Assembly: GCF_004362855.1 (NCBI RefSeq)
Contig: NZ_SNXW01000002.1
Location: 476,655 to 540,654, forward strand
Reading direction: 5' to 3'
Origin: Aquabacterium commune
GTDB taxonomy: Bacteria; Pseudomonadota; Gammaproteobacteria; Burkholderiales; Burkholderiaceae_C
DNA length: 64,000 nucleotides
Position numbers and translations under genes: made by a program. Positions 45,261-53,828 of the stretch are shown here, piece by piece (position 1 is the first letter of the stretch; each line of letters begins with the position of its first letter). The notes under the pieces are model-generated. The model made no database searches and was not told where the DNA came from. It saw only the letters and a program-made list of their open reading frames with translations.

Positions 45261-45464
45261 CAGTGCCCCCCGACTTGGCGGGACAGATGACCTGGGTGGC
45301 GCATGGGGGTCGGCGGGGGGGCGTTACAGTATTTGCAACAAAAAGTGACGAACGGAGAGCCGCGCATGCGGTCACCAACCTTCCAGCAGCGCGCTTGGGG
45401 TGACAGACGGTGCGCATCGACCGCATTCGGCAATTCATTCAATTGAACACGAACCCACCCACCA

Positions 45465-46484
45465 ATGAAATTCATCCTCACCGTAGCGCTGTTGAGCCTG
45501 GCGCTGATCAACACAACGACCGCCGCCACGGTGCACGTGTCGCCCATCTCTCAGAGCTCACGGAATGTCACTGAGCTTGTGCCCCCAGGGCAGTTGAGAA
45601 TCGTCCCGCTTGGCGCACTCAGGGTAGGTGATCAAGTGGCAATTGAGGCCAACGCCACCAACAAGGTCTACAACGACATCACCGCATGCTTTGCCACTGA
45701 ATCTGAAGCTCAGGCCTACGCTGCTCGACCCATCTGCAGGGGCTATGTGAAGTCGAAAACTCCCCTTGTCCTCAGAGCCCAAGCCGAGGAAAGCGGGAAC
45801 CACTACCTCATCTTGGACAACAGTTATGCCACGGTGATCCAGAAAAGCGTGTCAGCGCGCATCAGCATCCGCAAGAACTTGCCGGCAGAAGAAATCGAAA
45901 AAACACGGGCTTTCTTTGAAGGCGTTCAAAGCCAAATCAATGGAACGTTCGAGAACTCCGATTTCAACATCCGGGTTGAACCGTGCGGCGAATCGAATGC
46001 TTACTCGGACAACAGAACAGCCGACATCACCCTTTGCACAGAAATCATCCACGAAGTGATGGGGCAAAGGAACATCGGCGCGCTGCTCAGCATTCTTTTC
46101 CACGAGTATGGCCACTCCTTGTTGAATCGTTGGGGCGAACCCGGCTCCAGTGAAGAAGACATGGCAGATCAGTTTGCTGTGGCCATGTTGCTCCGTGGTG
46201 GCGACACTGGGCGTCAACTCCTTCAAGGCTGGATTCAATACTGGTCGACCAGAGATTCACGCGCCGAAGCCATCCATCAACTCACGCGAGGCGACACGCA
46301 CACCCTGTCGATTCAGCGCGCCAGGAACATCCAGCGCGACATGAATTACCCAGAAGAGTTCAGTCGTCGCTGGAACAAGATGCTCTATCGACACACGAAG
46401 CGGGCGGCACTTGAGCAAGTCATTGCCAAGCCAAACAAGTCCGACGACGTTGATCTCGCCCGCGAGGCGCTTCGCATCAAGTGA
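45465..46484 (+). CDS. Secreted putative metallopeptidase (DUF4344-like)
   Basis: 339 aa with signal peptide (MKFILTVALLSLALINTTTAA). Zinc motif HEYGH (LFHEYGHSLLNRWG) followed by EEDMADQFAVAMLL supplying a probable third ligand. The layout matches the DUF4344 putative metallopeptidases. Base composition is clearly lower in G+C than the neighbours, with AT-ended codons, suggesting transfer. No Shine-Dalgarno is obvious. Followed closely by a small Cys-containing secreted protein gene. Confidence 0.7.
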   Translation: MKFILTVALLSLALINTTTAATVHVSPISQSSRNVTELVPPGQLRIVPLGALRVGDQVAIEANATNKVYNDITACFATESEAQAYAARPICRGYVKSKTPLVLRAQAEESGNHYLILDNSYATVIQKSVSARISIRKNLPAEEIEKTRAFFEGVQSQINGTFENSDFNIRVEPCGESNAYSDNRTADITLCTEIIHEVMGQRNIGALLSILFHEYGHSLLNRWGEPGSSEEDMADQFAVAMLLRGGDTGRQLLQGWIQYWSTRDSRAEAIHQLTRGDTHTLSIQRARNIQRDMNYPEEFSRRWNKMLYRHTKRAALEQVIAKPNKSDDVDLAREALRIK

Positions 46485-46494
46485 TGCTTTTTTG
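46475..46494 (+). terminator. Weak terminator overlapping the metallopeptidase stop
   Basis: GCATC-AAGT-GATGC followed by T6. The stop codon lies in the hairpin. Short stem, so efficiency is doubtful. Confidence 0.4.
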
Positions 46495-46505
46495 ACACCC
46501 GATGC

Positions 46506-46976
46506 ATGCGATTCACACTGATTGCACTCCCGCTCGCTCTCGCAACTTCCCTGGCCATCGCCGATGGCCTGCCCCCGCCATCCAGGACTGTTTTCAAATG
46601 CGAGGACGGCAAGATAACCTACTACTCCGACTCCCCTTGCCTCGGAGCCAAGAAGCTGGATGTCACGCCGACGCGCGGCATGAACAAGTCCACAGGACGA
46701 GAGTTGGTCGGCACCGACGTGGCGCGTGAGCAGAGGCACGAGCAATTGGCCGATGGCATCAAGCCGTTGACCGGCATGAGCCCACAACAGCTGGACCAGT
46801 TCGGTCGGCGCACGCAGCTCTCGGGTGAAGCGCAACAAGCCTGCAGGAAGCTGGACCAGGCCCTGCCGATGGCCGAGCAGGCCGAGCGCGCTGCGCAAGG
46901 CACCTCGGAACTCCAGGCCACGCAGCTTCGCCTATTGCGGCTGAGGCAACAGTTCCGTGACCTGCGGTGCCAGTAA
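46506..46976 (+). CDS. Secreted DUF4124-like protein
   Basis: 156 aa. Signal peptide (MRFTLIALPLALATSLAIA), then FKCEDGKITYYSDSPC, the short Cys-flanked 'xYKCxDxxGxxxYSDxPC' pattern typical of DUF4124. The remainder is Gln-rich helical with further Cys. Function unknown. It shares the low-GC patch with the metallopeptidase gene. Confidence 0.65.
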   Translation: MRFTLIALPLALATSLAIADGLPPPSRTVFKCEDGKITYYSDSPCLGAKKLDVTPTRGMNKSTGRELVGTDVAREQRHEQLADGIKPLTGMSPQQLDQFGRRTQLSGEAQQACRKLDQALPMAEQAERAAQGTSELQATQLRLLRLRQQFRDLRCQ

Positions 46977-47059
46977 CAGCCCACCCACACTGCCGTTCAA
47001 GTAAACACCCAATCGTGGCGGACCACCCAGGCAAGCGGTCATGGCAATCATGTCCAGCG

Positions 47060-47088
47060 TTGACAGACCGTATCCCACAGGATACATT
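47060..47088 (+). promoter_or_regulatory. Promoter and operator of the toxin-antitoxin operon
   Basis: TTGACA at 47060-47065 and TACATT at 47083-47088 with a 17-bp spacer. The palindrome GTATCC-CACA-GGATAC (47070-47085) fills the spacer and runs into -10, as expected for autorepression by the antitoxin. Transcription would start within a few bases of the toxin ATG (47094). Confidence 0.7.
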
Positions 47089-47093
47089 TTGGC

Positions 47094-47387
47094 ATGCGAA
47101 TCCGCACCACAGAGCTTTACCGCGACTGGATCAATGAGCTCCAAGATCGGGCTGCTCGTGCGCGCATCCAAGTGCGTGTTGACCGCCTCGCGCACGGAAA
47201 CCCCGGCCAGCACCGCCACTTGTCGGGAGGCATCTCCGAGCTGAAGATCGATGTCGGCCCGGGCTACAGGGTGTATTACACACAGCGAGGTGGCGAACTG
47301 ATCATCCTTCTCGTTGGCGGCGACAAGTCCAGCCAGCAAAGCGACATCGCTCTCGCACAAGACCTCGCGCGCAACCTCCAGGAGTAA
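47094..47387 (+). CDS. higB: RelE/HigB-type toxin
   Basis: 97 aa, small basic RelE-superfamily protein (phage-derived Gp49/addiction module killer type): LYRDWINELQDRAARARIQVRVDRLAHGNPGQHRHLSGGISELKIDVGPGYRVYYTQRGGELIILLVGGDKSSQQ. Such toxins cut mRNA on the ribosome. Toxin-first order with the antitoxin 5 bp downstream matches HigBA-like systems. Very short or no leader is predicted. Confidence 0.85.
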   Translation: MRIRTTELYRDWINELQDRAARARIQVRVDRLAHGNPGQHRHLSGGISELKIDVGPGYRVYYTQRGGELIILLVGGDKSSQQSDIALAQDLARNLQE

Positions 47388-47392
47388 CGGCC

Positions 47393-47710
47393 ATGCCCAA
47401 GTCCAGCAACAGCACCCCATCGGCCACCAAGACGGTCGCTTACGACATGGCCGATCAACTGCGCACGCCCGAGGAAATGGCGGCCTACCTCGATGCCTGG
47501 CTGACGGAGGCGCCTGACGACATCGCAGGCATCGCGCGTGCGCTCGGTGACATTGCGCGCGCCAAGGGCATGGCGCAGGTGGCCAAGGAAGCAGGGTTGA
47601 GCCGTGAAAGCCTCTACAAGGCGCTCAGTGAGAACGGCAATCCCAGCTTCGCCACCATTTTGAAGGTCACCAAAGCACTGGGCGTGCAGTTGCACGCAGG
47701 CGTGGCTTGA
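47393..47710 (+). CDS. higA: HigA-type antitoxin
   Basis: 105 aa, addiction module antidote of the HTH type. YDMADQLRTPEEMAAYLDAWLTEAPDDIAGIARALGDIARAKGMAQVAKEAGLSRESLYKALSENGNPSFATILKVTKALG contains a Cro/C1-like helix-turn-helix. Neutralises the toxin and likely binds the palindrome at 47070-47085. Confidence 0.87.
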   Translation: MPKSSNSTPSATKTVAYDMADQLRTPEEMAAYLDAWLTEAPDDIAGIARALGDIARAKGMAQVAKEAGLSRESLYKALSENGNPSFATILKVTKALGVQLHAGVA

Positions 47711-47847
47711 ACCCATGGCTTGCCCCTGCAGCGCCCCTGTGATCTTTGCCACCGGCCGCTGACGCCCGACCTCCCCTGAGCGTCACACGGGGCTTGGCGC
47801 GGGGCCGTTACAGTGTTCGCCAAACCAAAAGCGCACAGGGGAACACA

Positions 47848-48537
47848 GTGAACGCCATCAACCACGCGGCCACCGCATTGGCCATCCACCGGCGTTGGCC
47901 CGGCGTTCCGATCTGGCCGGTGCTGGTCTCTGTGCAGATCGTCGAGGTGCTGTGGGTCGCGCTGAACCTGCTCGGCGTGGAGCGCACCGAGGTGGGCCCG
48001 GCCTTCGCTTCCATGCGCGATGTGCACCTCGTCCACATGCCCTACTCCCATTCCCTGGTCACCACCGCGTTGCTGGCGTGGGCGGTGTGGTGGGTCTTCG
48101 CCAAACGCCTGGGCCGACCGCAGTGGGGCGTGGCGCTGGCGGTCGGGGTGTTTTCCCACACGGTGCTGGACCTGCTCGTGCATGCGCCGGACATGGCGAT
48201 TGCGCCAGGCATCACCAGCCCCAAGCTGGGCACGGGGCTGTACGACGCTCCCATGGTGGCCCTGGTCGTGGAGACCCTCTATGGCGTCTGGTGCTGGCGC
48301 CGCTTTCAGGGCTCCAAGGCCTTGCTGGCCGTCATCCTGGCCTTCAATGTCGGCGCGCTGTCGTTTTACTCGCCCGACATCCCCGGCCCGGAAACGCTCA
48401 TCGCGGGCCACCCCATGCTGTTCGCGGGCTTCATCGGCGCGCACATCGCCATGGGGTGGTTCGCCATCTGGTACTTCGCCCGCACCTCGTGGCAATCTGC
48501 CCCCCTCCAAACAACACAACCCAGAGAGCAACCATGA
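47848..48537 (+). CDS. Integral membrane protein of unknown function
   Basis: 229 aa, about seven helices. Several His and Asp sit in or near the membrane (HMPYSHSLVTTALLA, GVFSHTVLDLLVHAPD, SFYSPDIPGPE), reminiscent of membrane-bound metal-dependent hydrolases (YdjM-like), but I cannot name it firmly. GTG start preceded by AGGGGA. Stop overlaps the next start (ATGA). Confidence 0.65.
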   Translation: MNAINHAATALAIHRRWPGVPIWPVLVSVQIVEVLWVALNLLGVERTEVGPAFASMRDVHLVHMPYSHSLVTTALLAWAVWWVFAKRLGRPQWGVALAVGVFSHTVLDLLVHAPDMAIAPGITSPKLGTGLYDAPMVALVVETLYGVWCWRRFQGSKALLAVILAFNVGALSFYSPDIPGPETLIAGHPMLFAGFIGAHIAMGWFAIWYFARTSWQSAPLQTTQPREQP

Positions 48538-49067
48538 CCTACGCCGGCTTCTGGCGCCGCTTCGGCGCCTACCTCGTTGACTTCATCGCATTGATCCCGC
48601 TGGTGGCCATCGCCGTCTTCGGCACCAACCACAGCCGTTGGTTCCAGGCCGTGTGGCTCATCCCCGGCGCGCTCATCGGCATCTGGTTCAGCGTGCACCT
48701 GGTGGTGCGCTATGGCGGCACGCCGGGCAAGCTGGCCATGCGCACGCGCATCGTCATGGACGACGGCTCGCCCGTCACGCGCCAGGCCGCATTCGTGCGC
48801 TACTCGGTGCTGTTCGGGCTGTCCATGCTGACCTCGGCCACGCTGGCCTACACCGCACTGCAAATCCCCGAGGAGCAGTACATGCCCCTGGGCTTCGTGC
48901 AGAAAAGCATGCTGCTGAGCGAAGCGGCACCCGCTTGGTACAAAGGCCTGAACATCGTCATGAACGTGTGGGTGTGGAGCGAGTTCATCACCATCCTCTT
49001 CAACAAGCGCAAGAAGGCGCTGCACGATTACCTCGCGGGCACGGTGGTGATCCGCAAGGCCACCTGA
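48534..49067 (+). CDS. RDD family membrane protein
   Basis: 177 aa. YAGFWRRFGAYLVDFIALIPL is the RDD-domain first helix with the conserved Arg and Asp, and YGGTPGKLAMRTRIVMDDGSPVTRQAAFVR the second conserved part. Ends RKKALHDYLAGTVVIRK. Role uncertain in the family (some act in Na+/H+ exchange). Coupled to the upstream membrane gene. Confidence 0.82.
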   Translation: MTYAGFWRRFGAYLVDFIALIPLVAIAVFGTNHSRWFQAVWLIPGALIGIWFSVHLVVRYGGTPGKLAMRTRIVMDDGSPVTRQAAFVRYSVLFGLSMLTSATLAYTALQIPEEQYMPLGFVQKSMLLSEAAPAWYKGLNIVMNVWVWSEFITILFNKRKKALHDYLAGTVVIRKAT

Positions 49068-49072
49068 GCCTC

Positions 49073-49504
49073 ATGCCGACCCCATCCGCGCCCACGGCGC
49101 ACACCCTCGCGCCCACAGCGCCACGCATCTTCGGCCTCCCGGCCATCGCCCTGGCCAGCCTGGTGGGCGGCCCCCTGGCGACGTGGTGGCTGGTGGACCG
49201 CAACACCGTCGCACTGGGTCTCGCACGCGAGCGGGGCCTGGCCGCTGGGGTTTTCGCGGTCGCGTCGGTCTTGTGGTTCTGGGTCTTGTGCCATGTCCCG
49301 CCCGATGCCCTCTCTGAGTTCATCCCGCACGTCCTGCAGTTGCTGCCCTGGACGCTGTTCACGGTCCATCTCTTGCGGCGCCATCACCAGGCGCACCGGG
49401 CGGCTGGCGGCACATTCCGGTCTGCCTGGGCGGCCTTCGGGTTCGCGCTGCTGGTGGCCATCGCCCTTCGCGTGCTGGTGCGTTTGCTGCTCCTGAGCCA
49501 TTGA
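49073..49504 (+). CDS. Small membrane protein of unknown function
   Basis: 143 aa with about four helices: GLPAIALASLVGGPLATWWLVDRNTVALG, GLAAGVFAVASVLWFWVLCHV, a third, and a C-terminal FALLVAIALRVLVRLLLL. Starts 5 bp after the RDD gene. No family recognised. Part of a run of four tightly packed membrane or secreted genes. Confidence 0.6.
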   Translation: MPTPSAPTAHTLAPTAPRIFGLPAIALASLVGGPLATWWLVDRNTVALGLARERGLAAGVFAVASVLWFWVLCHVPPDALSEFIPHVLQLLPWTLFTVHLLRRHHQAHRAAGGTFRSAWAAFGFALLVAIALRVLVRLLLLSH

Positions 49505-49509
49505 CCGCC

Positions 49510-50064
49510 ATGCTCCTCCTCACCCTCCTGCTGACCCTGCTCGCGTGCTCGGCCTGGGTGCACGTGCAAGCGCGCCGTTCGGGTCAGTCGCGCACCATGG
49601 CGCTGGTGCTCGCGCCCCTGGGCGGCCTGGTCCTGACGCTCACCGTGGCGTGGCTGGCCAGCGCCGCGTGGTCGCACTGGCGGGACAAGACCGGCCCGCT
49701 GCCGCAGGAACTTGACGTGGCCGAGGAAGTTTTCGCCAAGGAGTCAGGCGGGCTGCTGGAGGGTTGCGGTGTGTTCGTGCACCGCCTGACGGAAGCCTCG
49801 CGCCTGGACCTCGCGCAACGTGGTCTGGCAAAGCTGCAGACAGCGCGCACGGGCCGCGACCAGCCGACGTACCACCGCTATGGCGCCTGGCAACACGCGT
49901 CCAGCGGCTTCCATGTGCGGGGCCAGGCCTGCATCGACCTGCCCGACGACGTCACCGCCATGATCGCCAAGGCCCGCGAAACAGGCTTTGGCACCGAGGG
50001 CCGCGAGTTCGACCTGCTGGCCGACCCGGTCAGCGGCTTCGTGGTGTTCAGTTTCAATGGTTGA
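49510..50064 (+). CDS. Membrane-anchored hypothetical protein
   Basis: 184 aa. Two N-terminal helices (LLLTLLLTLLACSAWVHV and MALVLAPLGGLVLTLTVAWLASAAW), then a soluble ~120-aa domain (YGAWQHASSGFHVRGQACIDLP). ATG 49510 lies 5 bp after the preceding stop; TTG 49501 would overlap it. No family recognised. Confidence 0.58.
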   Translation: MLLLTLLLTLLACSAWVHVQARRSGQSRTMALVLAPLGGLVLTLTVAWLASAAWSHWRDKTGPLPQELDVAEEVFAKESGGLLEGCGVFVHRLTEASRLDLAQRGLAKLQTARTGRDQPTYHRYGAWQHASSGFHVRGQACIDLPDDVTAMIAKARETGFGTEGREFDLLADPVSGFVVFSFNG

Positions 50065-50085
50065 CCGACCGCCGTGAGCCATCCC

Positions 50086-50622
50086 ATGACCATGCACATC
50101 CGCCCTTTTGCCCCCGGCGACGAACACGCCATCTGCGAGATCTACAACCACTTCATCGCGCACACGGTGGTGACCTTCGAGGAGGTGCCCTTGCGGCCTG
50201 AGCAGATGCGCGAGCGCATCGACGCCTACCGCCGCACCCACCCCTGGCTGGTGTGCGAGGTGGACACAGCGACGGGGCCTCAGCTCGTGGGCTACAGCTA
50301 CGCCAGCGCTTACCACGCACGCGCCGCCTTCCGCCACACGGCCGAGGTGACGGTTTATGTGCGCCTGGGCTTCGAACGCCGCGGCATCGGCCGCGCCCTG
50401 TACGAGCCGCTGCTGGCGCAACTGCAGGCGCAGGGCTGCCACGCCCTGATCGCCGCCATCGCCCTGCCCAACGCCGGCAGCGCCGGCCTGCACGCGTCGC
50501 TGGGCTTCACGCAGGTGGGGCATTTGCGCGAGGTGGGCCACAAGTTCGGGCGCTGGGTGGACATCGGGTACTGGCAATTGACACTGGACGGAAAGACACC
50601 CTCATGCCCCAAGACATCCTGA
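50086..50622 (+). CDS. GNAT N-acetyltransferase (phosphinothricin acetyltransferase-like)
   Basis: 178 aa. IRPFAPGDEHAICEIYNHFI start, acetyl-CoA loop RRGIGRALYEPLL and NAGSAGLHASLGFTQVGHLREVGHKFGRWVDIGYWQL, the typical C-terminal half of the Pat/MddA amino-acid acetyltransferase group. Natural substrates are probably small amino-acid analogues. ATG 50086 taken; GTG 50074 possible. 19-bp overlap with the next gene. Confidence 0.85.
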   Translation: MTMHIRPFAPGDEHAICEIYNHFIAHTVVTFEEVPLRPEQMRERIDAYRRTHPWLVCEVDTATGPQLVGYSYASAYHARAAFRHTAEVTVYVRLGFERRGIGRALYEPLLAQLQAQGCHALIAAIALPNAGSAGLHASLGFTQVGHLREVGHKFGRWVDIGYWQLTLDGKTPSCPKTS

Positions 50623-51140
50623 CCTTCTGGTTCCAAGACACCGCGCCCCAACAATGGTGGCAGGTGGACCCGGCCTTCGATGCCCTCATCACCCAGCGCT
50701 TCGGCGCGCTCTTGCAGCAGGCCGCGCGCTGCGAGTTGCACGCCTGGCGCGACACGCCACAGGGCCGGCTGGCCGAGGTCGTCGTGCTCGACCAGTTCTC
50801 GCGCAACGTCCACCGCGGCACGCCGCTGGCCTTCGCGCAAGACCCGCTGGCGCTGGCCCTGGCGCAAGAAGCGGTGCGCCAGGACGCCCACCTGGCGCTC
50901 ACCCCCACGGAGTGCAGCTTCCTGCTGCTGCCCTTCATGCACAGCGAGTCGCCCGCCATCCACACCGAGGCCGAGCGCCTCTACCGCGCCTTCGCGCCGG
51001 CCAACAACCTCGACTTCGAACTGCGGCACAAGGCCATCGTTGACCGCTTCGGACGCTACCCGCACCGCAACGCCATCCTGGGGCGCGCCTCGAGCGACGA
51101 GGAAATCGATTTCCTGAAACAGCCCGGCTCAAGCTTCTGA
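50604..51140 (+). CDS. DUF924 family protein
   Basis: 178 aa. ILTFWFQDTAPQQWWQVDPAFDALITQRFGALL, VVVLDQFSRNVHRGTPLAFAQDPLAL and FELRHKAIVDRFGRYPHRNAILGR are diagnostic of the TPR-like DUF924 family, which has no established function. Overlaps the GNAT gene, suggesting a two-gene unit. Confidence 0.88.
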   Translation: MPQDILTFWFQDTAPQQWWQVDPAFDALITQRFGALLQQAARCELHAWRDTPQGRLAEVVVLDQFSRNVHRGTPLAFAQDPLALALAQEAVRQDAHLALTPTECSFLLLPFMHSESPAIHTEAERLYRAFAPANNLDFELRHKAIVDRFGRYPHRNAILGRASSDEEIDFLKQPGSSF

Positions 51141-51154
51141 GCGCCTTTGCGGCC

Positions 51155-52123
51155 TCACCACGTTGCGGGCGAGGTGGGGTCGGTGCGGTGCTGTTGGGCA
51201 CGGCCGCCTGGCGCGTCCAGCCCCTGCCCCTGCAGCACCGGCAGCGCGCGCAGGCGCTCGGCCGCGAAGTGCACGAACTCGCGGACCTTGGCCGCCGCGC
51301 CCCGGCCTGCCGGGTACACCAGGTGCACCGGCACGGGTGCAGGCTCGTGCGCGGCCAGCACCACGCACAGGCGGCCGTCGCGCACCTCGTCGGTCACCTG
51401 GTAGGCCAGCGCCCGGGCCAGGCCTTGACCGGCCACCGCGGCGGCCACCTTCACATCGTTGGCATTGACCACCAGGCGCTCGTGCGGCGCGGGGCTGTGG
51501 CGGCCCTGGCCGAAGCTCCAGCTGCTGCGCTCCTGCCCCTCGATGGCCAGGCCGATGGCGCGGTGCTGCTTCAGCTCGGCCGGCGTGCTCGGCTCGCCGT
51601 GCGCCTGCAGGTAGGCCGGTGAGCCCACCACGACCATGCGCATGTGCCCCACGGGCACGGCCGTCAAGCCCGAGTCGGGCAGCACCGCGATGCGCAGCGC
51701 CACGTCCAGCCCCTCATCGATCAGGTGGACCAGGCGGTTGGTGAACAAGGCCCGAGCCTGCAAGGCCGGGTGGCGGTCGAGGAATTCGAACAGGAGCGGC
51801 GCGATGTGCCGGCTGCCGAACAGGGCCGGCGCCGTGACGGACAGCGTCCCGCGGGGCTCACCCCGGGCACCGGTCACGGCGGCTTCGGCCATGTCCAGCT
51901 CGCCCAGGATGCGGCGGCAATCGGCCAGGAAGGCCTCCCCGGCCTCGGTCAGGCGCAGGCTGCGGGTCGTGCGCTGCAGGAGCAAGGCACCCAGGTGCTG
52001 CTCCAGCGACGCCACGGCCCGGGTGGCGGCAGGCGCCGACACCTCGCGCAAGCGGGCGCCTTGGGCGAAGCTGCCGCTCTCGGCCACGGCCACGAAGGTG
52101 CGCAGGCGTTGCAGGTGGTCCAT
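51155..52123 (-). CDS. LysR family regulator, divergent from GST
   Basis: 322 aa. Helix-turn-helix MDHLQRLRTFVAVAESGSFAQGARLREVSAPAATRAVASLEQHLG, typical of the small subgroup that controls a divergent glutathione S-transferase or oxidoreductase. C-terminal 15 residues are polar. Region to the gst start is 103 bp; GGCAATTC-like stretches are present but no clear T-N11-A site was picked. Confidence 0.87.
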   Translation of the reverse strand: MDHLQRLRTFVAVAESGSFAQGARLREVSAPAATRAVASLEQHLGALLLQRTTRSLRLTEAGEAFLADCRRILGELDMAEAAVTGARGEPRGTLSVTAPALFGSRHIAPLLFEFLDRHPALQARALFTNRLVHLIDEGLDVALRIAVLPDSGLTAVPVGHMRMVVVGSPAYLQAHGEPSTPAELKQHRAIGLAIEGQERSSWSFGQGRHSPAPHERLVVNANDVKVAAAVAGQGLARALAYQVTDEVRDGRLCVVLAAHEPAPVPVHLVYPAGRGAAAKVREFVHFAAERLRALPVLQGQGLDAPGGRAQQHRTDPTSPATW

Positions 52124-52226
52124 CGGTTTCTTCCTCCGGCAGCAATTCTGAACTGCCAGCGATCGGTCTTTCGTTCTCGCCGCGCAATTCCTAGACTGCC
52201 TCCACACCCATCCACCAGGAGCCACC

Positions 52227-52877
52227 ATGTCGAACACAGCCTCGAACCCCACCCGCCCGACCGTCACCCGCCTCTACCGCCACGCCCTCTCGGGCCACGC
52301 CCACCGCGCACAGCTGATGCTGTCGCTGCTGCAGGTGCCTGTTGAACTGGTCGATGTGGACCTCGCCGCGGGCGAGCACAAGTCCCCGGCCTTCCTCGCC
52401 CGCAATGCCTTTGGCCAGTTGCCGGTGCTGGAGATCGACGGCACCGTGCTGGCCGACAGCAACGCCATCTTGCTGTACCTGGCCGCCACGCGTGACCCGC
52501 AGCGCCAGTGGTGGCCCGAAGACGCCCGCACGCAGGCCGAGGTGCAGCGCTGGTTGAGTGTCGCGGCCGGCCCGCTGGCCCACGGCCCTGCCGCCGCGCG
52601 CGTGGTTCACGTCTTCAAACGCCCGCCCAACCCGCAGGCGCTCACCATCGCCACCGGCCTGTTCGGCGTGATGGAACAGCACCTCGGACAGCAGCCTTGG
52701 CTGGCCGCCGACCACGCCACCATCGCCGACATCGCGCTGTACGCCTACACGGCGCACGCCCCGGAAGGCGGCATCGCGCTGGCGCCCTGGCCGCACATCC
52801 GGGCCTGGCTGGCGCGCATCGAAGCCTTGCCTGGCTTCGTCGGCATGCAGCGCTCCGCCTTGCCCACGGAGGCTTGA
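52227..52877 (+). CDS. Glutathione S-transferase
   Basis: 216 aa. Thioredoxin-like N-terminal domain (LYRHALSGHAHRAQLMLSLLQVPVELVDVDL, FGQLPVLEIDGTVLADSNAILLYLA) and an all-helical C-terminal domain. Divergent from its presumed LysR regulator. The next gene starts at the base after its stop, so the two are cotranscribed. Substrate unknown. Confidence 0.88.
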   Translation: MSNTASNPTRPTVTRLYRHALSGHAHRAQLMLSLLQVPVELVDVDLAAGEHKSPAFLARNAFGQLPVLEIDGTVLADSNAILLYLAATRDPQRQWWPEDARTQAEVQRWLSVAAGPLAHGPAAARVVHVFKRPPNPQALTIATGLFGVMEQHLGQQPWLAADHATIADIALYAYTAHAPEGGIALAPWPHIRAWLARIEALPGFVGMQRSALPTEA

Positions 52878-53828
52878 ATGGACACCCCGGCCTTCCATGT
52901 CGGCGAGCAGGCCTGGCAAAGCGAGGTGGGCGTGCGCGAGCGGCTGGAGGCCGTGGGACGCATGGTCATCCGCGACCACATGCCAGAGCAGCACCGCGAG
53001 CTGTTCGGCAAGCTGCCCACGCTGCTGCTGGCCGTGCAGGACGCCAGCGGCCAGCCCTGGGCCACGATGCTGCAAGGGCCGCCCGGCTTCACCGACAGCC
53101 CCGATGCCCGCACGCTGCGCATCCACGCCCTGCCCTCGGCCGATGACCCGGTGCGCCCCTGGCTGACCGAAGGCACACCCGTCGGGCTGCTGGGCCTGGA
53201 GCCCCACACACGGCGGCGCAACCGCGCCAATGGCCGGCTGCAGGCGGTGGAGCCCCATGGCATCGAAGTGGCGGTGGTGCAGAGCTTTGGCAACTGCCCG
53301 AAGTACATCCACGCACGGCGGCCGCAGGCCGACGCCACGCTGACACCGCGGCCGGCCGAGGCCTTGGGACCGATGCTGGACGAGGCCGCCATCGCCTGGC
53401 TGCGCCGTGCCGACACCTTCTTCATCGCCACGGCCAGCGCCGCGCAACTTGGCAGCGACTGGGCCGAAGGCGTGGACGTGTCACACCGTGGCGGCCGGCC
53501 GGGCTTTGTGCACGTGGCGGTTCACGACGCCGGTGGTGCGACCTGCCTGCGCCTGACGGTGCCCGACTACAGCGGCAACCTGCACTTCAACACCCTGGGC
53601 AACCTGCGGGTGTGGCCCCAGGCCGGGCTGCTGGTGCCGGATTTCGACGATGGCAGCCTGCTCCACCTGGCCGCCGAAGCCTCGGTCAGCACGCAAGGGC
53701 CTGCGCTGGCCGCCCACCCCGGCGCGCTGCGCCTGCTGCACCTCGATGTGCGCGGTGGCTGGCGTCGCCCGCAGGCCTTGCCCCTGCGCTGGACACCCGC
53801 CGAGCCGCCGCCTCAGTTGCTGCCTTGA
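52878..53828 (+). CDS. Pyridoxamine 5'-phosphate oxidase family flavoprotein
   Basis: 316 aa. Split-barrel flavin fold: VGRMVIRDHMPEQHRELFGKLPTLLLAVQDASGQPW, FGNCPKYIHARRP and DTFFIATASA...GVDVSHRGGRPGFV. Resembles the two-barrel group often placed beside GST or ferredoxin-type genes. Probably an FMN- or FAD-dependent redox or sensor protein. Its 3' end overlaps the convergent VF530 gene by 16 bp. Confidence 0.82.
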   Translation: MDTPAFHVGEQAWQSEVGVRERLEAVGRMVIRDHMPEQHRELFGKLPTLLLAVQDASGQPWATMLQGPPGFTDSPDARTLRIHALPSADDPVRPWLTEGTPVGLLGLEPHTRRRNRANGRLQAVEPHGIEVAVVQSFGNCPKYIHARRPQADATLTPRPAEALGPMLDEAAIAWLRRADTFFIATASAAQLGSDWAEGVDVSHRGGRPGFVHVAVHDAGGATCLRLTVPDYSGNLHFNTLGNLRVWPQAGLLVPDFDDGSLLHLAAEASVSTQGPALAAHPGALRLLHLDVRGGWRRPQALPLRWTPAEPPPQLLP

